Of a stretch of DNA of 64,000 bases, positions 40,513-52,453 are shown one piece after another (position 1 is the first letter of the stretch; each line of letters begins with the position of its first letter). The DNA comes from Galerina marginata (lineage: Eukaryota; Basidiomycota; Agaricomycetes; Agaricales; Galerinaceae). The translations under genes and the position numbers were made by a program. The notes under the pieces are model-generated. The model worked only from the letters and a program-made list of their open reading frames with translations. It searched no databases and had not been told where the DNA came from. Location: the NCBI GenBank assembly GCA_023014335.1, contig JAECYW010000001.1, forward strand, positions 1,922,001 to 1,986,000, written 5' to 3'.

Positions 40513-43113
40513 ATGAACCACTCCTCCGCCGCGTCTTCGAGCGCCAACCCCGTACGTCAAGGTGAAAAGAGAAAGTGCGTTCTTTGGTTTCATTGTGACG
40601 TCCTGGCAGCCCTTCTGATCGCTCTTTTTGTTGCCAACACTTTTTGCTGTCGCAGACGGGTGAGCCGAGCCACAGCCTCCGCCACAGAGTAACAACAATG
40701 GGTCAGCGACGCGCGCACGGATAGTCGAAATCCTCGCAAGTACCGCCAATGGGTGTCTCTCTGAGCTCGGTTATTACCCTGGAATGCCGGCCAAGCTGAA
40801 GATATTGGAAGGTCAGAATGAAAGATGGCGGGAGGAGAACGTGAAGCTGTACCAAGATAACCAACGTCTGGTAGAGCTCACCCGGAATCAGAATACGACT
40901 ATATCCCTGTCCCAAATCCCTGATCTGGATAAACTGCAAAGGATCACAGACCTTATGGGTCAGGTCAACAAACTGATTTCCGACAACGTGGAATTACGCA
41001 AGGTTTTTACCAAGTACTCAAAGCTCCAGCAAGATCACGCACAACTCTTCGAGCTGTACAAGGCGGCTTATGACGAGGTCCAACGACAGGGTGAATTTAT
41101 TCGGTCGACCGGTTTGCAGTACCCACCGCCCCAGATGGTACCGGTTCAGCAGGGACAGCTATCTATGCCCGCGCCCCAGCAACTTGCAATCGCTTCCGAT
41201 ACCCAATTCGCAACGGGCCGGCTATGAGTGTACCCCATATCCAAACCCAGCAACTCCAACAACCCGCACAGTTCAGACAAGTCCAAAGTCAACAGCAAGT
41301 GGGTCAACAGCAAATGGCCTCTTCCCCTGTCGGCGTTGCTCAAACCCAGCCCCAGTTCAGGCAAGTCCAAGGCCAACAACACCAGACAATTTCTTCCCCT
41401 GTCGGTGTTTCCCCATCTCAGCCGCAGCTAAGACAGGTCCATGGCCAGCCACAATTAGTCGTCTTCACCTGTCGGCATATCTCCATCCCAGACACAGTTC
41501 ACACAAAAATTCCCTCACCAAGGACAAAGAACCGAGTTGGTGCAGACTAAATCTGCTGTCATCCAGAATAGACAACACTCCAATTCGAATCCTGGTTCCC
41601 GAAGGTCATCTTTGAATATAGTTAGTAAGTGTGTTTAGTAACATGAATGCTCTCATCCTATTCTTATATCTACACCCCTTCTCGCTTGTAGGCCCTTCTA
41701 TGTATGAAGGTCCTGTACACGGAGGTCAGGACTTCGTCCCATCCTGTGCCTCAAGTACGTCTTTCATGCTTCCTTAACTCGAATCCCGGCTCATATATTT
41801 TGTAGATACAACCTGGACAGCCCCAACAGCAACCTCAGTATGCACCAAACCACGCACCAATGAGGCAAGATGCCATAATATTGCCCAACGGCACGCGAGA
41901 AATACGACGGGCGTCTCATCCAACTACTCTCAATCATCATGCCCCAAGCGGTCCTGTGCCTCAGACCATGCAAGCACATCCAAACGCGGTAGGGCCTAAT
42001 CCCACCACACCCATCGCATATGGATATACACCGAATGGGAACCCTTATCCTATCTTCCCTGGGGCTCCAGCGCACGGGCATTCGAATCCCGTCCCGTTGC
42101 CCGCTCCACGTAGAGGATCCGCTCCTTTACCTACCATAGGCGCACTTCCTAATCAATCTCCAGATATTCCACCACCTCCCTTGAGCGCTTTAAGTCTGTT
42201 GGCCCAGAATTCTCTCTTTACACCCCCTTCTCCTCTTGTTCAGTCGGAAATGGCTTCTTCAACATCTCCGACACAACCTGCGCAACCCATGCAACCCATG
42301 ACCATTTCTCCTCAAGATACCTATATTAACCCTCCTGGTGCAACCCAAACCAATCCGATTTCTGTCACGTCTCCGTCATTTCCTTTGTCTGGGCACACGC
42401 CAGAGACACCAATTCAGAATGCCGGACAAAGCCAAGTTCAGTCATCAGTTCTTATTCCATATCCAGATCCTATGCCGTATCCTCCTGTTGCCACTCCTAT
42501 TGTGGCGAATGGCACACCGTCTGTTCCGCCTGCTCCTTCCCCTTCCGTAGCTCATCAAAATCCGCCATTCTCTGGGGAGCCTACTATAGCACCAGTTGAG
42601 GTACCCCAAGAGCTGCCAGAAAGCCCTCATGCACCCGAGCCTGGCCCGGAGCAACATATGTATCTACCAGGTCATGATGTCGAAGAAGCAGCTAGTCATG
42701 TCGCAGAACAAACACATAGTGCTTCTGCAGAGCCACCTCCGTCCAACACGGTAACCCCGGCTCCAGAAGACCAGAATGCAATGGAGGTTGATGTGGCCGA
42801 AGATGAAGGTGAAGAGAGTGAGGAGGAAGTCGAGCTCGGGCCTGATGGTCTCCGACTAGTAAGAGATTGCCTTGACCAGCTCTTTGGGGAACCAATAGAT
42901 GGCAAGGTGGTCTGTAAACTTTGCGAGTCAGTGGTTCTGATTACCTGTTTATTTGTTTGGAATGGCTCACCGTTTGTTTCTCGTAGGCATCGATATAACA
43001 AAAATATCGTTACTGAGCCCCCTGTTCCTTTCGTTAATGCGACAGATGAACAGCTGGAGGCTCACTGTATAGACGAGCATGAGTATGCCTGGCAGGAACT
43101 CCGCACCCCTTGA
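40513..43113 (+). CDS. Coiled-coil, Gln/Pro-rich protein with C-terminal CxxC...HxxxxH motif (frame breaks)
   Basis: Begins MNHSSAASSSANP, then an intron and a coiled coil (LKILEGQNERWREENVKLYQ onward, residues ~50-150). Three Gln-rich repeats with the signature SSPVG(V/I) follow, then a long Pro-rich region. The end is acidic (DVAEDEGEESEEEVEL). It closes with VCKLCEHRYNKNIV and EAHCIDEHEYAW, a zinc-finger-like Cys2...His2 spacing joined across an intron at ~42929-42987. A nuclear or transcriptional role is an inference. Coding frame changes are needed near 41210, 41457 and 41700-41760, where low-complexity similarity continues in another frame. Either the gene is decaying or the assembly has indels. 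Confidence 0.5.
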
Positions 43114-43347
43114 ACATGCACAGCACCATTATTGGTTTTATTTTATTGTACGTCCAGCACTACTATGGCTTTAATTATTAATTGTATTCCTACCTTCTTG
43201 TTGCATACACTTCATTTCTTGGTCTTCATGCAATATCATCGCTTATTATCTGGTCTTGTAACGCTGTACCGTTGGTCAGCCACTGGGCTCAACCTGATTC
43301 CAATCGTTCGTGAACGGTGCGGCTGACTGGCTCTTTGTGTCTTGACG

Positions 43348-45085
43348 ATGGACCCTACTATCCCTGGAAAACCCGACGAATCTCTGCCAGGGCCTATTTT
43401 GCTGGATGGATTCTTTCAGTCTTTTCTTCTAGGGACCATCGTGAATCAGGCTTTCAAATATGTGCTGGATTACCGAGACGACTCCAGGCGAAAGCGAGCC
43501 TTCGTCTTCGTCGTGATCACACTATCCATGTGAGTCGGCGAGTTCGTCCTTGGGGAATCTTGGGATTTACATTCACTGTAGCCTTCAGACCATGTTAGAG
43601 GATTACAAGGTCTGGAGAACGCTCATCCTTGAGCGACGATGGGTGTGTGCTTCGTTTTATCATCACCGGAAAAGCTTTGAAGTTGTCAACTCGTCCTTTA
43701 GTCAACGAGCCGGATCGAATGGTCTGATCTTTTCCTCAACGGCTGCATATGTTGGTTGTGCGAAGGATTTTACATAAGGAGATGCTGGAAGGTCGGTGCG
43801 CCACACGGATATGCACGAGCGCTAATAATGGAAGTCCGAATAAAGATGATGGGCAGGAACAAATGGATTCTGGCTCCGCTTTCTGTCCTATCGATGGTTA
43901 TTATGGCCGCCAATCTGTACCTAGTGAGTGGCGTTTCCATTGACCTTTTGCTTCTATTTTTATCTATTTTTAAACGATACACATTTTCTAGGCTATTGCA
44001 ATGGGAGTGGCTTTTCACACTCTTGGTGGGACAGACGACGTAAGCCGCACACAGTACCAGTTTAAAAAATCCATTTTTAACATTTACTTTCTTTCCAGAC
44101 ATTGACAGCAAGCCGATTTCTTTTACCTTCCGTAATGTATCTTCCTCTCTGGGTCCCCGGCGTTTCCTGATAAGTAACATATGCACTGTAGACCATCGTT
44201 GCCTTCTCCTTTTGGATATTTGGATCTTTAAGTGAGCTGCAAACGTTATCCTCGAGACGGGCTGGTTCTGATTATCTCTATTTGTTAGTTTTGGAAATGG
44301 CAGTTACTATGCTTTGTGCGCCTTTTCGCCGAGACGTCATCGATATTAATCTGATACAGACTATCAGTAATGGTTTCACTTTGGCGCTCGAAAACCGGCT
44401 TGCGAGAAGTCGACAAGACAGTCATTAAAGTCATCCATATTACCTGGGAATCGGCCATCCTTCCATCCATTTGTATGATTATTGCCGTAGGGTTGTATCA
44501 CGCCAAACCGGTCCGTTGACTTTTTTACTTTTTGGGCTCATGCTGCGAAGTGCCTCGTTGATTTTCTCTCAAGACCATAGATGACCACCTTGTCCTTTTC
44601 TTCGTGTTGCTCTCAGGAAAATTCTACACCTTTGGAATGCTTCGTACTCTCAACTCGCGAGCCAAGCTTCGTCAAGAAATGCAGTCATGTGCTAATGAAA
44701 TCGGCCGAACAACATTAAGCACCTGGGAGTGGGACCAAGCAACGTTGCACAGTGGAGGTCGAGGGGAATCTGCAGTCTCGACTTATGAAGTGCGAGTCTA
44801 GGTTCTACCGATTATTTCTTTTTATCGATTCGTATTGTCTTCAAGGTGCCCGTTGTAATGGACCAATTCGACCGAGGAAGTCCCGAGGATAGGACGGGAA
44901 AGGGCCTCGGACCTCCAGAAGAAAACGTCAGCAACCTCCGTTCATTCGCATCGAAAGTCGATATCAGTACGCCTGCAATGGAAGCACAGGAAATGGGCAA
45001 CTTTCGGCATAGAGTGTGTTCCAGTCGTTCGCCCGCCATTGGTCAGACAGACAGGCTCGAGAATATCGACCTCGGGTCGGGTTAA
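43348..45085 (+). CDS. DUF6534-type multi-pass membrane protein
   Basis: Agaricomycete-expanded family of seven-helix-like membrane proteins of unknown function. At least nine short exons. The N-terminus contains ILLDGFFQSFLLGTIVNQAF. Internal segments include EWSDLFLNGCICWLCEGFYI, KWILAPLSVLSMVIMAANLY, TIVAFSFWIFGSL, LEMAVTMLLMVSLWRSKTGL, AILPSICMIIAVGLYHAKP and FFVLLSGKFYTFGMLRTLNS. The LRTLNSRAKLR end of the last helix is typical of the family. A polar cytosolic tail of about 120 residues follows, split by one intron. The splice at ~44317-44368 joins LEMAVTML to LMVSLWRSKTG and is inferred from frame. No break found. It converges with the M28 gene on the other strand, 103 bp away. Confidence 0.72.
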
Positions 45086-45188
45086 AGAAATTCTTTATTA
45101 CATTTCATCAGCACTGTTATCGAATCTATTCCTGCCCAAGATTGACTCAGATGTATTTATGAAATCATATATAAGCCCGAATAGCTGC

Positions 45189-48100
45189 TCAAGGTTCGAT
45201 GGTGGCGGCCAATTTAACGAGCAAGTTCTCCAATCGGTCAGCTTCAGAGCTAACGAGGGTGGAGTTTTTCTCATAGGTGATGGCCTCTGTAAGCGCGGGG
45301 AATGTCGTCGCACCATAACCTGGTTTTTAAAACCTCAGTCAAGCGCCAGTTTGCACATACATGATAACATACCAAGCCATTTACCCGGGGCCACTCCGAG
45401 ATGCCTGTACCACTCCCTGTCCTTGATACCGTCTTCGGAAATAAACCCACGTTCGAACGCGATCAACTTCTGGTTCGCTCTGGCAACACGTTTCGCTGCT
45501 TTGATAAACTTGCGAATAGGGAATGGCAAGCCCTTTCCTTTCTGTATGGCAACAGTAGGATCGTCGAGCTCACGGAGTATTTCGTCGTCGACATCGGTGG
45601 TGTATTCGAGGTACTCTTCCCATGAGTCCGCACTTCGCAGGCTCAGCAGCTGGAGTTCGGCGTCAGTAGGAGGATGCACGCCGAAAACACCTTTGACCCA
45701 ATCAGCGGTTCCGGCGGAGGAAGCCAGTCCGTCGTCTTGTGCAGCGAACTCCGCGACGACCTGGGAAACGCATCCTCTTGAGAAGCCTCTTGAAGTCTTC
45801 TTCTGCCTCCACCTTCTCATCGTCGAGCTTGAGACTGGTTTGTTGCAAGTATTGAATAGCTTTTCGGAGGGATGAAAAGTTGACTTCCTGTGATGTCTCT
45901 CCCAATGTAGGGACGAGGTCTTCGACCCTAAAATGGAGATGTATAACAACTTGAGAAAGCAAAACAAGAAACGGCGCACTTCTCAAGGTAGTTGTCGAGC
46001 TCTAGTGCATATTGAGTTGTGTTGATAGGGAGGATGATTGAGTCAATAATGCGCAAGCCGAGGAGACCAAGGTACTGTGCCACAGCAACCTAAGAAGGGA
46101 TTCAGAATCAACACAATTTTTTAATCATCGGACTTGTAAACGTACATGGCGTTGGAAACCGGGATCGCCATATCTTTCCTGCCATGATTGTGTATCGTAA
46201 ATTGAGTGGTAATGGTAAACCGCATCAGTCGGTGTGTAACCAAAGCCTTGATCTGAACTAGCAACGCCTAATCTTTGCAAAAAGACAGTGAAATCACTAC
46301 CGCTTCCAAGTGGTTCAACGAGAGTCTTGGAGGCCTTCCTCTTCTTTTCTTCTTGTTATACAGTTCCAAGAAGTCATGATCAATGGTGACGTTGCTCAGT
46401 GATTGGATGAGATTTGTGTATGGCCCATTGTCCTCTGTTGCATCCCAAAGTGTCTTGCCACTGACGGTAGGGTGCGGTACATCACTGGCGGCCTTTTTTA
46501 TCAGATGGGCCAGAGAGGGTGATCCATGCAACATTGAAGCGGGAGCCCGAAACGGAGACGTCAACATTAAGATAGGCAACGACGTGATCAGAAATCCATG
46601 GCGCGAAATCTTCGCCCCATTCAGTGCTTCCGATAAGCCCGTACTAGGGTTGACATTTGGTAAACAGGAAGATCACAACAAATCAGAGGACATACCTCTT
46701 CGGCATCCCAGCTTGCAATAACAACTAGATAGAGAAAATATATACGTTAGTATGCGAGATGGTAGCACAGCATAGCCAGCAACTCACTTGTTCGAAGAGG
46801 TTTCCATCCCTTTCTCAAAAGAGCCCCATAACCACGGATAATTTCATGAAGGGAGACAGTCCCGCTAGTTGGATCAGCAGCACCCATTACCCACGCTGTA
46901 AAATGTGTTCCCGAAGTTTAAAGGGAAAGAGGAATGCAATTCACTGACCATCACGGTGACATCCGATTACAACAACCTCGTTCTTGATATGACCTGGGAT
47001 AGAGGCCATGACATTCCAGATGGGAGTTACTTTCGTATCAACTGGAAATATTTTTTAGCAATGACACAGGAGAAGGCAAATTAACGCATACCGTGGTTGA
47101 CAAGTCTAACACTGCGTTCACTAGGTTTCCCACTGAGAACTTTCTGCCCATCAGTATTCAAACTATATAAACTGTCGATTTCTGCAAGCAATTTTTGAGC
47201 GTTTTCCCAAGAAAGGGGCAGGCTTGGAATTGTGGGGATATTTGATCCTTCAGTTCGCTTAGCATCTGGATAGGCGGGATATCCTGGTGTGGTGGGATCC
47301 CCAGGGTAGGAAGAAAGGTATTGCACACTTCCTCGTTGAATGGATGAAGGGTTTCGAGCAGGTCCCGCGGGATAAGGTGGGAAGTCATTCTTTACAGTGA
47401 CGAATCCATCGTCTCGTGGGTCGGAATATATCAGAACTCCTGCAGCTCCGAGTTCTTGAGCACCTTTAATCTGTTATGGCGTGGAAAGTTGTGGTCAATC
47501 GGGTGACAGAATTGTCAACAACTAACCTTCAGCCCTCTGAAGTTAGCCCCGTAACGCGTTATAACTATTTTCCCCGTGAAATTTGTCCCCTGAGCTACCA
47601 ACTCGTCGTAGTCCTATATAGCGAGAATTGTTAGGTGAAAGATTGCAACAAATCTGGCTGGTTCTCGTACCTCTTTTCTGCCATAGTTAGCATAGATAAG
47701 CTGACCTGTTACATCTCCTTCACAGCTTAGGCCGTGCCAGGGAGGTATAGCTTCTCTGTATTTGTGCGCGTCTTCATCACGGGGGTCACCGTCTTCTACT
47801 AAGTCAGCAATCCAAGCAGGTGTTCCGTCGCTATTCAAGATTTCTAAGCTTTGATCCAGGCCGGTATTCAAGACAGGATAGTATGTATCAATCCAAGCAT
47901 TAGGGCGGCTCGAGGCCTCTGAGGTCGTCAGAAGTATTGTCGCGTTCTGGGATGACGGTGTCCCTGCATCGTATATTGGGAGATGAGCTGGTTTTCGGAT
48001 ACCAAATTCGTCTTGAAGGAGGTGGAGGATCGTTTTCGCGTCTAGCGAATCTTCAGAGCTGCCCGCAAGGTGAGGATGTGTTGCATATGCACGAGATGCT

Positions 48101-48460
48101 TCTAGAGCGCTTTCGGTACTTGGGGTGGAACTGCAGAGCAAAGATTGGACAGACGGTTAATGCTGCGGAGATACTGACTCACAGAAAGAGTTGTTCGCGT
48201 TCTTCGAGAGACAACGGACGATGGTGGTGGGGGAATTTGGGCTTTGTGAATGAGGAAAAGGGCCATGAACGAGTTCCCGCGTAGGATAAGCTCTTGTCGT
48301 TGAAGGCTCTGATGAGGACGAAGAACACCAGAAACACTGCAGAATGTGTTATGACCTTACGAAGTCGCCGCTGCGACTTGCCCTGAGCACGCAGGGTCCG
48401 CTGCTGAGTGAGCAAATTGTCGAGCTCCTTCGAAGGCGGGTGTTGCTTTTCGATATCCAT
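45189..48460 (-). CDS. M28 peptidase, glutamate carboxypeptidase II / VPS70-like, minus copy (two frame breaks)
   Basis: Type II membrane protein of the transferrin-receptor/NAALADase group. N-terminal tail MDIEKQHPPSKELDNLL, then a membrane helix (VITHSAVFLVFFVLIRAF). The protease-associated domain contains VITRYGANFRGLKIKGAQEL and [12 protein letters not shown]. The M28 domain has the zinc ligands in GCHRDAWVMGAADPTSG (His, Asp), [19 protein letters not shown] (Glu, Glu), YLNVDVSVSG (Asp) and VYHYHSIYD (His). The C-terminal dimerisation domain ends with EADRLENLLVKLAATIEP. One base seems missing at 46339-46356 (YNK then EEKRKASKTL) and another shift lies near 45720-45780 in the basic linker. 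Its divergent sister is intact, so this copy may be decaying. Substrates are unknown; fungal relatives act in vacuolar/endosomal trafficking. Confidence 0.75.
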
Positions 48461-48696
48461 GAGTATCATGGCTCAGGAAAGCCGAGCTTATATGTGTGAT
48501 CGAGGTGAGAGAATGGGGGCCGAATTCATATTCGGAAGCGCGTTCAACGCCCCTAATTGGGTCAATCTCCACCGCTTGTTCCATGGCCGACTCCCATGTC
48601 CTTGTGCACCATCATACTCCCAGGTGACGACATACCTCCTCATGATGTATTTCTCTCAGGCTACATCTCTTATCCAAACTCTTTACACTCGAAACC
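48461..48696. promoter_or_regulatory. Shared promoter region between divergent M28 paralogues
   Basis: This 236-bp gap between the two starts holds both promoters. The pair is therefore a head-to-head duplication with a common control region. A pyrimid-rich stretch (TTTCTCTCAGG) lies shortly before the plus-strand start. Confidence 0.55.
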
Positions 48697-51600
48697 ATGG
48701 CCGATGAAAAGGCCAAGCTAGGCGCCGTCGAACGCGACCAGCTATTGCCTCTGCCAACTCAAACCCAAAGGGCTTCGGCGAAGACGCGATTTCACAGACC
48801 GGTTGCTCTTATAATACTACTCAGCTTGATATACAGCTGTCGATTCCTCCCCGGCTGGATCGAAAGCGCACCAGATCACAGCCACGAGCACAAGCATGCC
48901 AGAAAACGCCCTCTTTTTGGCAAAAGAGCTGAGGACGCGTTTCTGTTAGTATTTAGACACCACTCAGTCGTTCTGTATATTCTAAACACCCACCTTCTAC
49001 AGGTCTGTTCCAGATGGCCTGAATGCTATTCAGGCGTCGAGGCTCTTTGCAACGAAGCCCCATATGGCTGGTACTCCTGGCGACTTCACCACTGCGAAAG
49101 ATTTTCTGGAGCTTCTACAGAGAGAACTGGGTATTACTCCTCCTTCCACTGAGCCTATCTTCCCTGCTGGCTCTTTTGAATCACAAGATGCCGTACGGTC
49201 AATCGCAACGGCGGATAAACCTAGGGCGTGGATTGATACATATTATCCGGTCATGAACACACCGCTGGAACGAAGCCTTCAAATCGTCGACAAAAACGGG
49301 ACTTTGATCTGGGAGGCCAGCCTTGTTGAATTCTCCGACGACACCGACCCGGAAGCTGGGAAATATTTTGATGATGTACCCACTTTCCATGGCTTAAGTC
49401 GAGGAGGCGATGTTACTGGACTCCTTGTGGATGGAAATTACTGTACACAGGAGGTGTGCACCTTCGTTCCCATAGGTTATTCGATCTAGCAGTTATTCTA
49501 ATTATTCACCCAGGATTTCCTGAAACTTTCAAAGGACAGTAAGTCATCTTCATTCGTACTAAGTCTTTTTTCATATTCTCATCTATCTCTCTTTAGAGGT
49601 TGACCTAAATGGCACCGTCGTTTTGTGCCGTTACGGCGGTATCTTCCGCGGGTTGAAGGTAAAGCACTTGAATTCTTCCTAGGCCATTTTCTCAAATCAG
49701 AACGGCTTTAGGTTAAAGGAGGTCAAGGTCAGTGTATCTCAAGGCCATTGCTCAGAGTACCGACTCAACCGGCCATCTGGTAATCAGAGCTCGGCGCTGC
49801 AGGAGTTCTCATCTATTCTGACCCTCAAGACGATGGGACTGTCACAGTCGAAAACGGTTATTATCCGTAAGTCGGTTAATTCAACCTACCTGAAACCAAG
49901 CTCCATATGTGTGCAGTTATCCTTATGGCCCAGCTCGCAATCCAACGTCGGTCCAGCGCGGAAGTGTACAATATCTGAGTGTATATCCTGGTGACCCAAC
50001 TACACCGGGATATCCTTCGTACGAAAACAGTACAAGAACCGAAGGGTCAAATATTCCACTTATTCCAAGCTTGCCTATTTCGTGGACGAATGCGGTTGCG
50101 CTGTTCAGGACATTGGCCAGGGATGATGCCTGGGAAGGCAAGCTTGTGAGGCTCGTCAACAACGGTAAGTTGTAATTTACGACCGCGCAAAGTAAATCTG
50201 ACTCTTGCGATAGTGAACACAAGGGTCATTCCAATCTGGAATACTATGGGTGTCATTCCGGGTTTTATTAGAAATGAAGTTGTAGTCGTTGGAAACCACA
50301 GAGATGGTATGTGCATACTTTCCATCGTTGAACAATCTCTTACGGCGTCCTTTAGCTTGGGTAAGCCTCAACTTGACCTGATATCGGCTTTTCTGTAACA
50401 AGTGTCAGGTGATGGGGGCCACCGATCCTTCAAGTGGAACAGTATCCATCCATGAAACAATCCGTGGATTGGGACATCTACTCCGCAATGGCTGGAAACC
50501 TTTGAGAACCATTGTGCTTGCCAGTTGGGACGCAGAAGAGGTAATAATGTCACATACGGCTCAATCAATTTTGTGTCTGATCGTGTCTCCAAGTATGGTC
50601 TCATTGGAAGTACAGAATGGGGTGAAGACTTTGAAGATTGGATCGATGAACACGTCGTTGCTTATCTCAATCTCGGTATATTCTCACTATTTAAAGGAAT
50701 TAAAAATGTTTCTGATTTATCTGCTCCGCAGATTCCTCGGTGTCTGGCTCGCAATACAGAGCATCTGGTTCACCTCTTCTAGCCCATTTCATTCGTGAGA
50801 CTGCGGAGGCGGTTCCCCATCCTACAGATAAAGGCAGGACTATGTGGGATGCCAGGTGGGATGTTGGGACTTTGTTCGGGGTGTTGGAAAATAGCACAGT
50901 CACAATCAAGGAAGAGGTCATTGCTATGAGAGAAATGGAGTTCGCAGCCGCGGATAGTGTCGGCGTATCGCCCCTTGGATCCGGTAGTGATTACACCGTC
51001 TTTTTGCAGAGAAACGGGGTGCGTCGTGCATTGCGCTGGCCACGATATAACCCACTGACAATCCCATGAAGGTTCCAAGCACGAACGGAGGGTTTAGTGG
51101 CTCCCTTCATGATCCAGTTTACCATTACCACTCAGTGTTCGACTCGGAGAGATGGCAAGAAATGTATGCGGACCCCGGTTTCCACCGACACGTATGTCTT
51201 TCTTGTGTTTCTTTTCCTTGACCCGGTTCTCATTTATGTACAGGTTGCCGTGGCGAAGCACCTGGGCTTACAGACCCTCAGGCTTGCTTCTTCGCCCCTC
51301 CTTCCTTTCAACACGACACATTACGCGTTCGAAGTGGAGTCTTACCTTGACAAGTAAAATTGCTGGTCTCCCTCATTTTATCAAATGGCTCAAGTCTATA
51401 TTATCTTAGGGTTGAAAGTATCGCATCTCAAGCCTCTCTTGACGTGCAGTTTAAACCATTGAAGAAATCGATTCGTGGCCTCCAGAAGGCTAGTATCAAG
51501 CTCGATAAAGAGAGGCGTAAAGCTCAGAAAGACCTCCAGAAATTGGTCAAGAAGTGGAAGAAGAGGCATTCAAGGCGACGAAAGGCTAGGAGGGTTGCTA

Positions 51601-52140
51601 AGAAAGTTTTGTGCAAGGTCAAGAAAGTATTTGGACGCGAATGTTCCTGCCCACACAAAGGTGCTATGTCAAGCGGAGATATTAACAAAATCCAGGAGAC
51701 AGGTCCAGAGGACGAGATACTCCTTGGTATGATTCTTCACCAAGGGTTTGATAGCCAGGTCAACGTCCAGCGTTTGCAATCGCCTGGGGGCCATCATAAA
51801 TTCCCGTTGAAGCGCCTCAAAAAACTCGTCAAGCGTATCCAAACTGTCAATAAGAAAGCCTCTGCCTTCGAGCGAGGCTTTATTTCTGAAGGAGGTATCA
51901 AGGACCGGGAATGGTACAAGCATCTGGCTGTCGCCCCTGGCAAGTGGTTAGGTCGGTCTTGATCCCTGATACATTATTACCCTGAATATGCTACTCACAA
52001 ACCCTCTAGGATATGGCGCCACCACACTCCCAGGTCTGACGGAGGCCATCACTTTCGAGAAAAATGCAACTTTGGCTCAAAGTGAAGCTGATCGGCTTCA
52101 ACGCCTTATTGAAAAATTGGTGACAAAGATTGAATTCTGA
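48697..52140 (+). CDS. M28 peptidase, glutamate carboxypeptidase II / VPS70-like, plus copy intact
   Basis: Same architecture as its head-to-head sister. N-terminal membrane helix [20 protein letters not shown]; protease-associated domain ([31 protein letters not shown]). The M28 ligands are [46 protein letters not shown] and VYHYHSVFD. The C-terminal domain contains a Lys/Arg-rich insert ([15 protein letters not shown]) and ends [18 protein letters not shown]. All five zinc-binding positions are present. Two tiny exons are needed: 49712-49727 (16 nt) and 50356-50360 (5 nt, CTTGG), the latter completing HRD-A-W-V across introns of 49 and 48 nt. The minus copy lacks both of these extra introns. 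No frame break found. Confidence 0.85.
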
Positions 52141-52453
52141 TTCAACTTGGCGTTGGAAAAGGACTACTCTCTTCCATGTATTGACTGTCTATTGTAACAT
52201 TAACGATCTACTTTGAAATATGAATGCAAGCTCTGTAGCCTCTGTTCAACTTCCTTGGAAGTTTATCGTGGGTAAAACCTCACAACTGGCAGACGGCAGT
52301 GTATTTTTAGCGCTGACCTTCTCAGACCTATCTTTATCTTCATTACCCCCACAGCAACGTCTGCTGGCAGGGGCAAGCACTCTGTAACAATTCTTCACTC
52401 CTTTAAGTCGTTGCATTTAGCGTAGATGCACATGCAGCATCTCCTGTAACAAC

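Noticed and set aside
45740..45775. 25-nt intron in the minus M28 gene
   Set aside because: Same reason as above; treated as a frame break.
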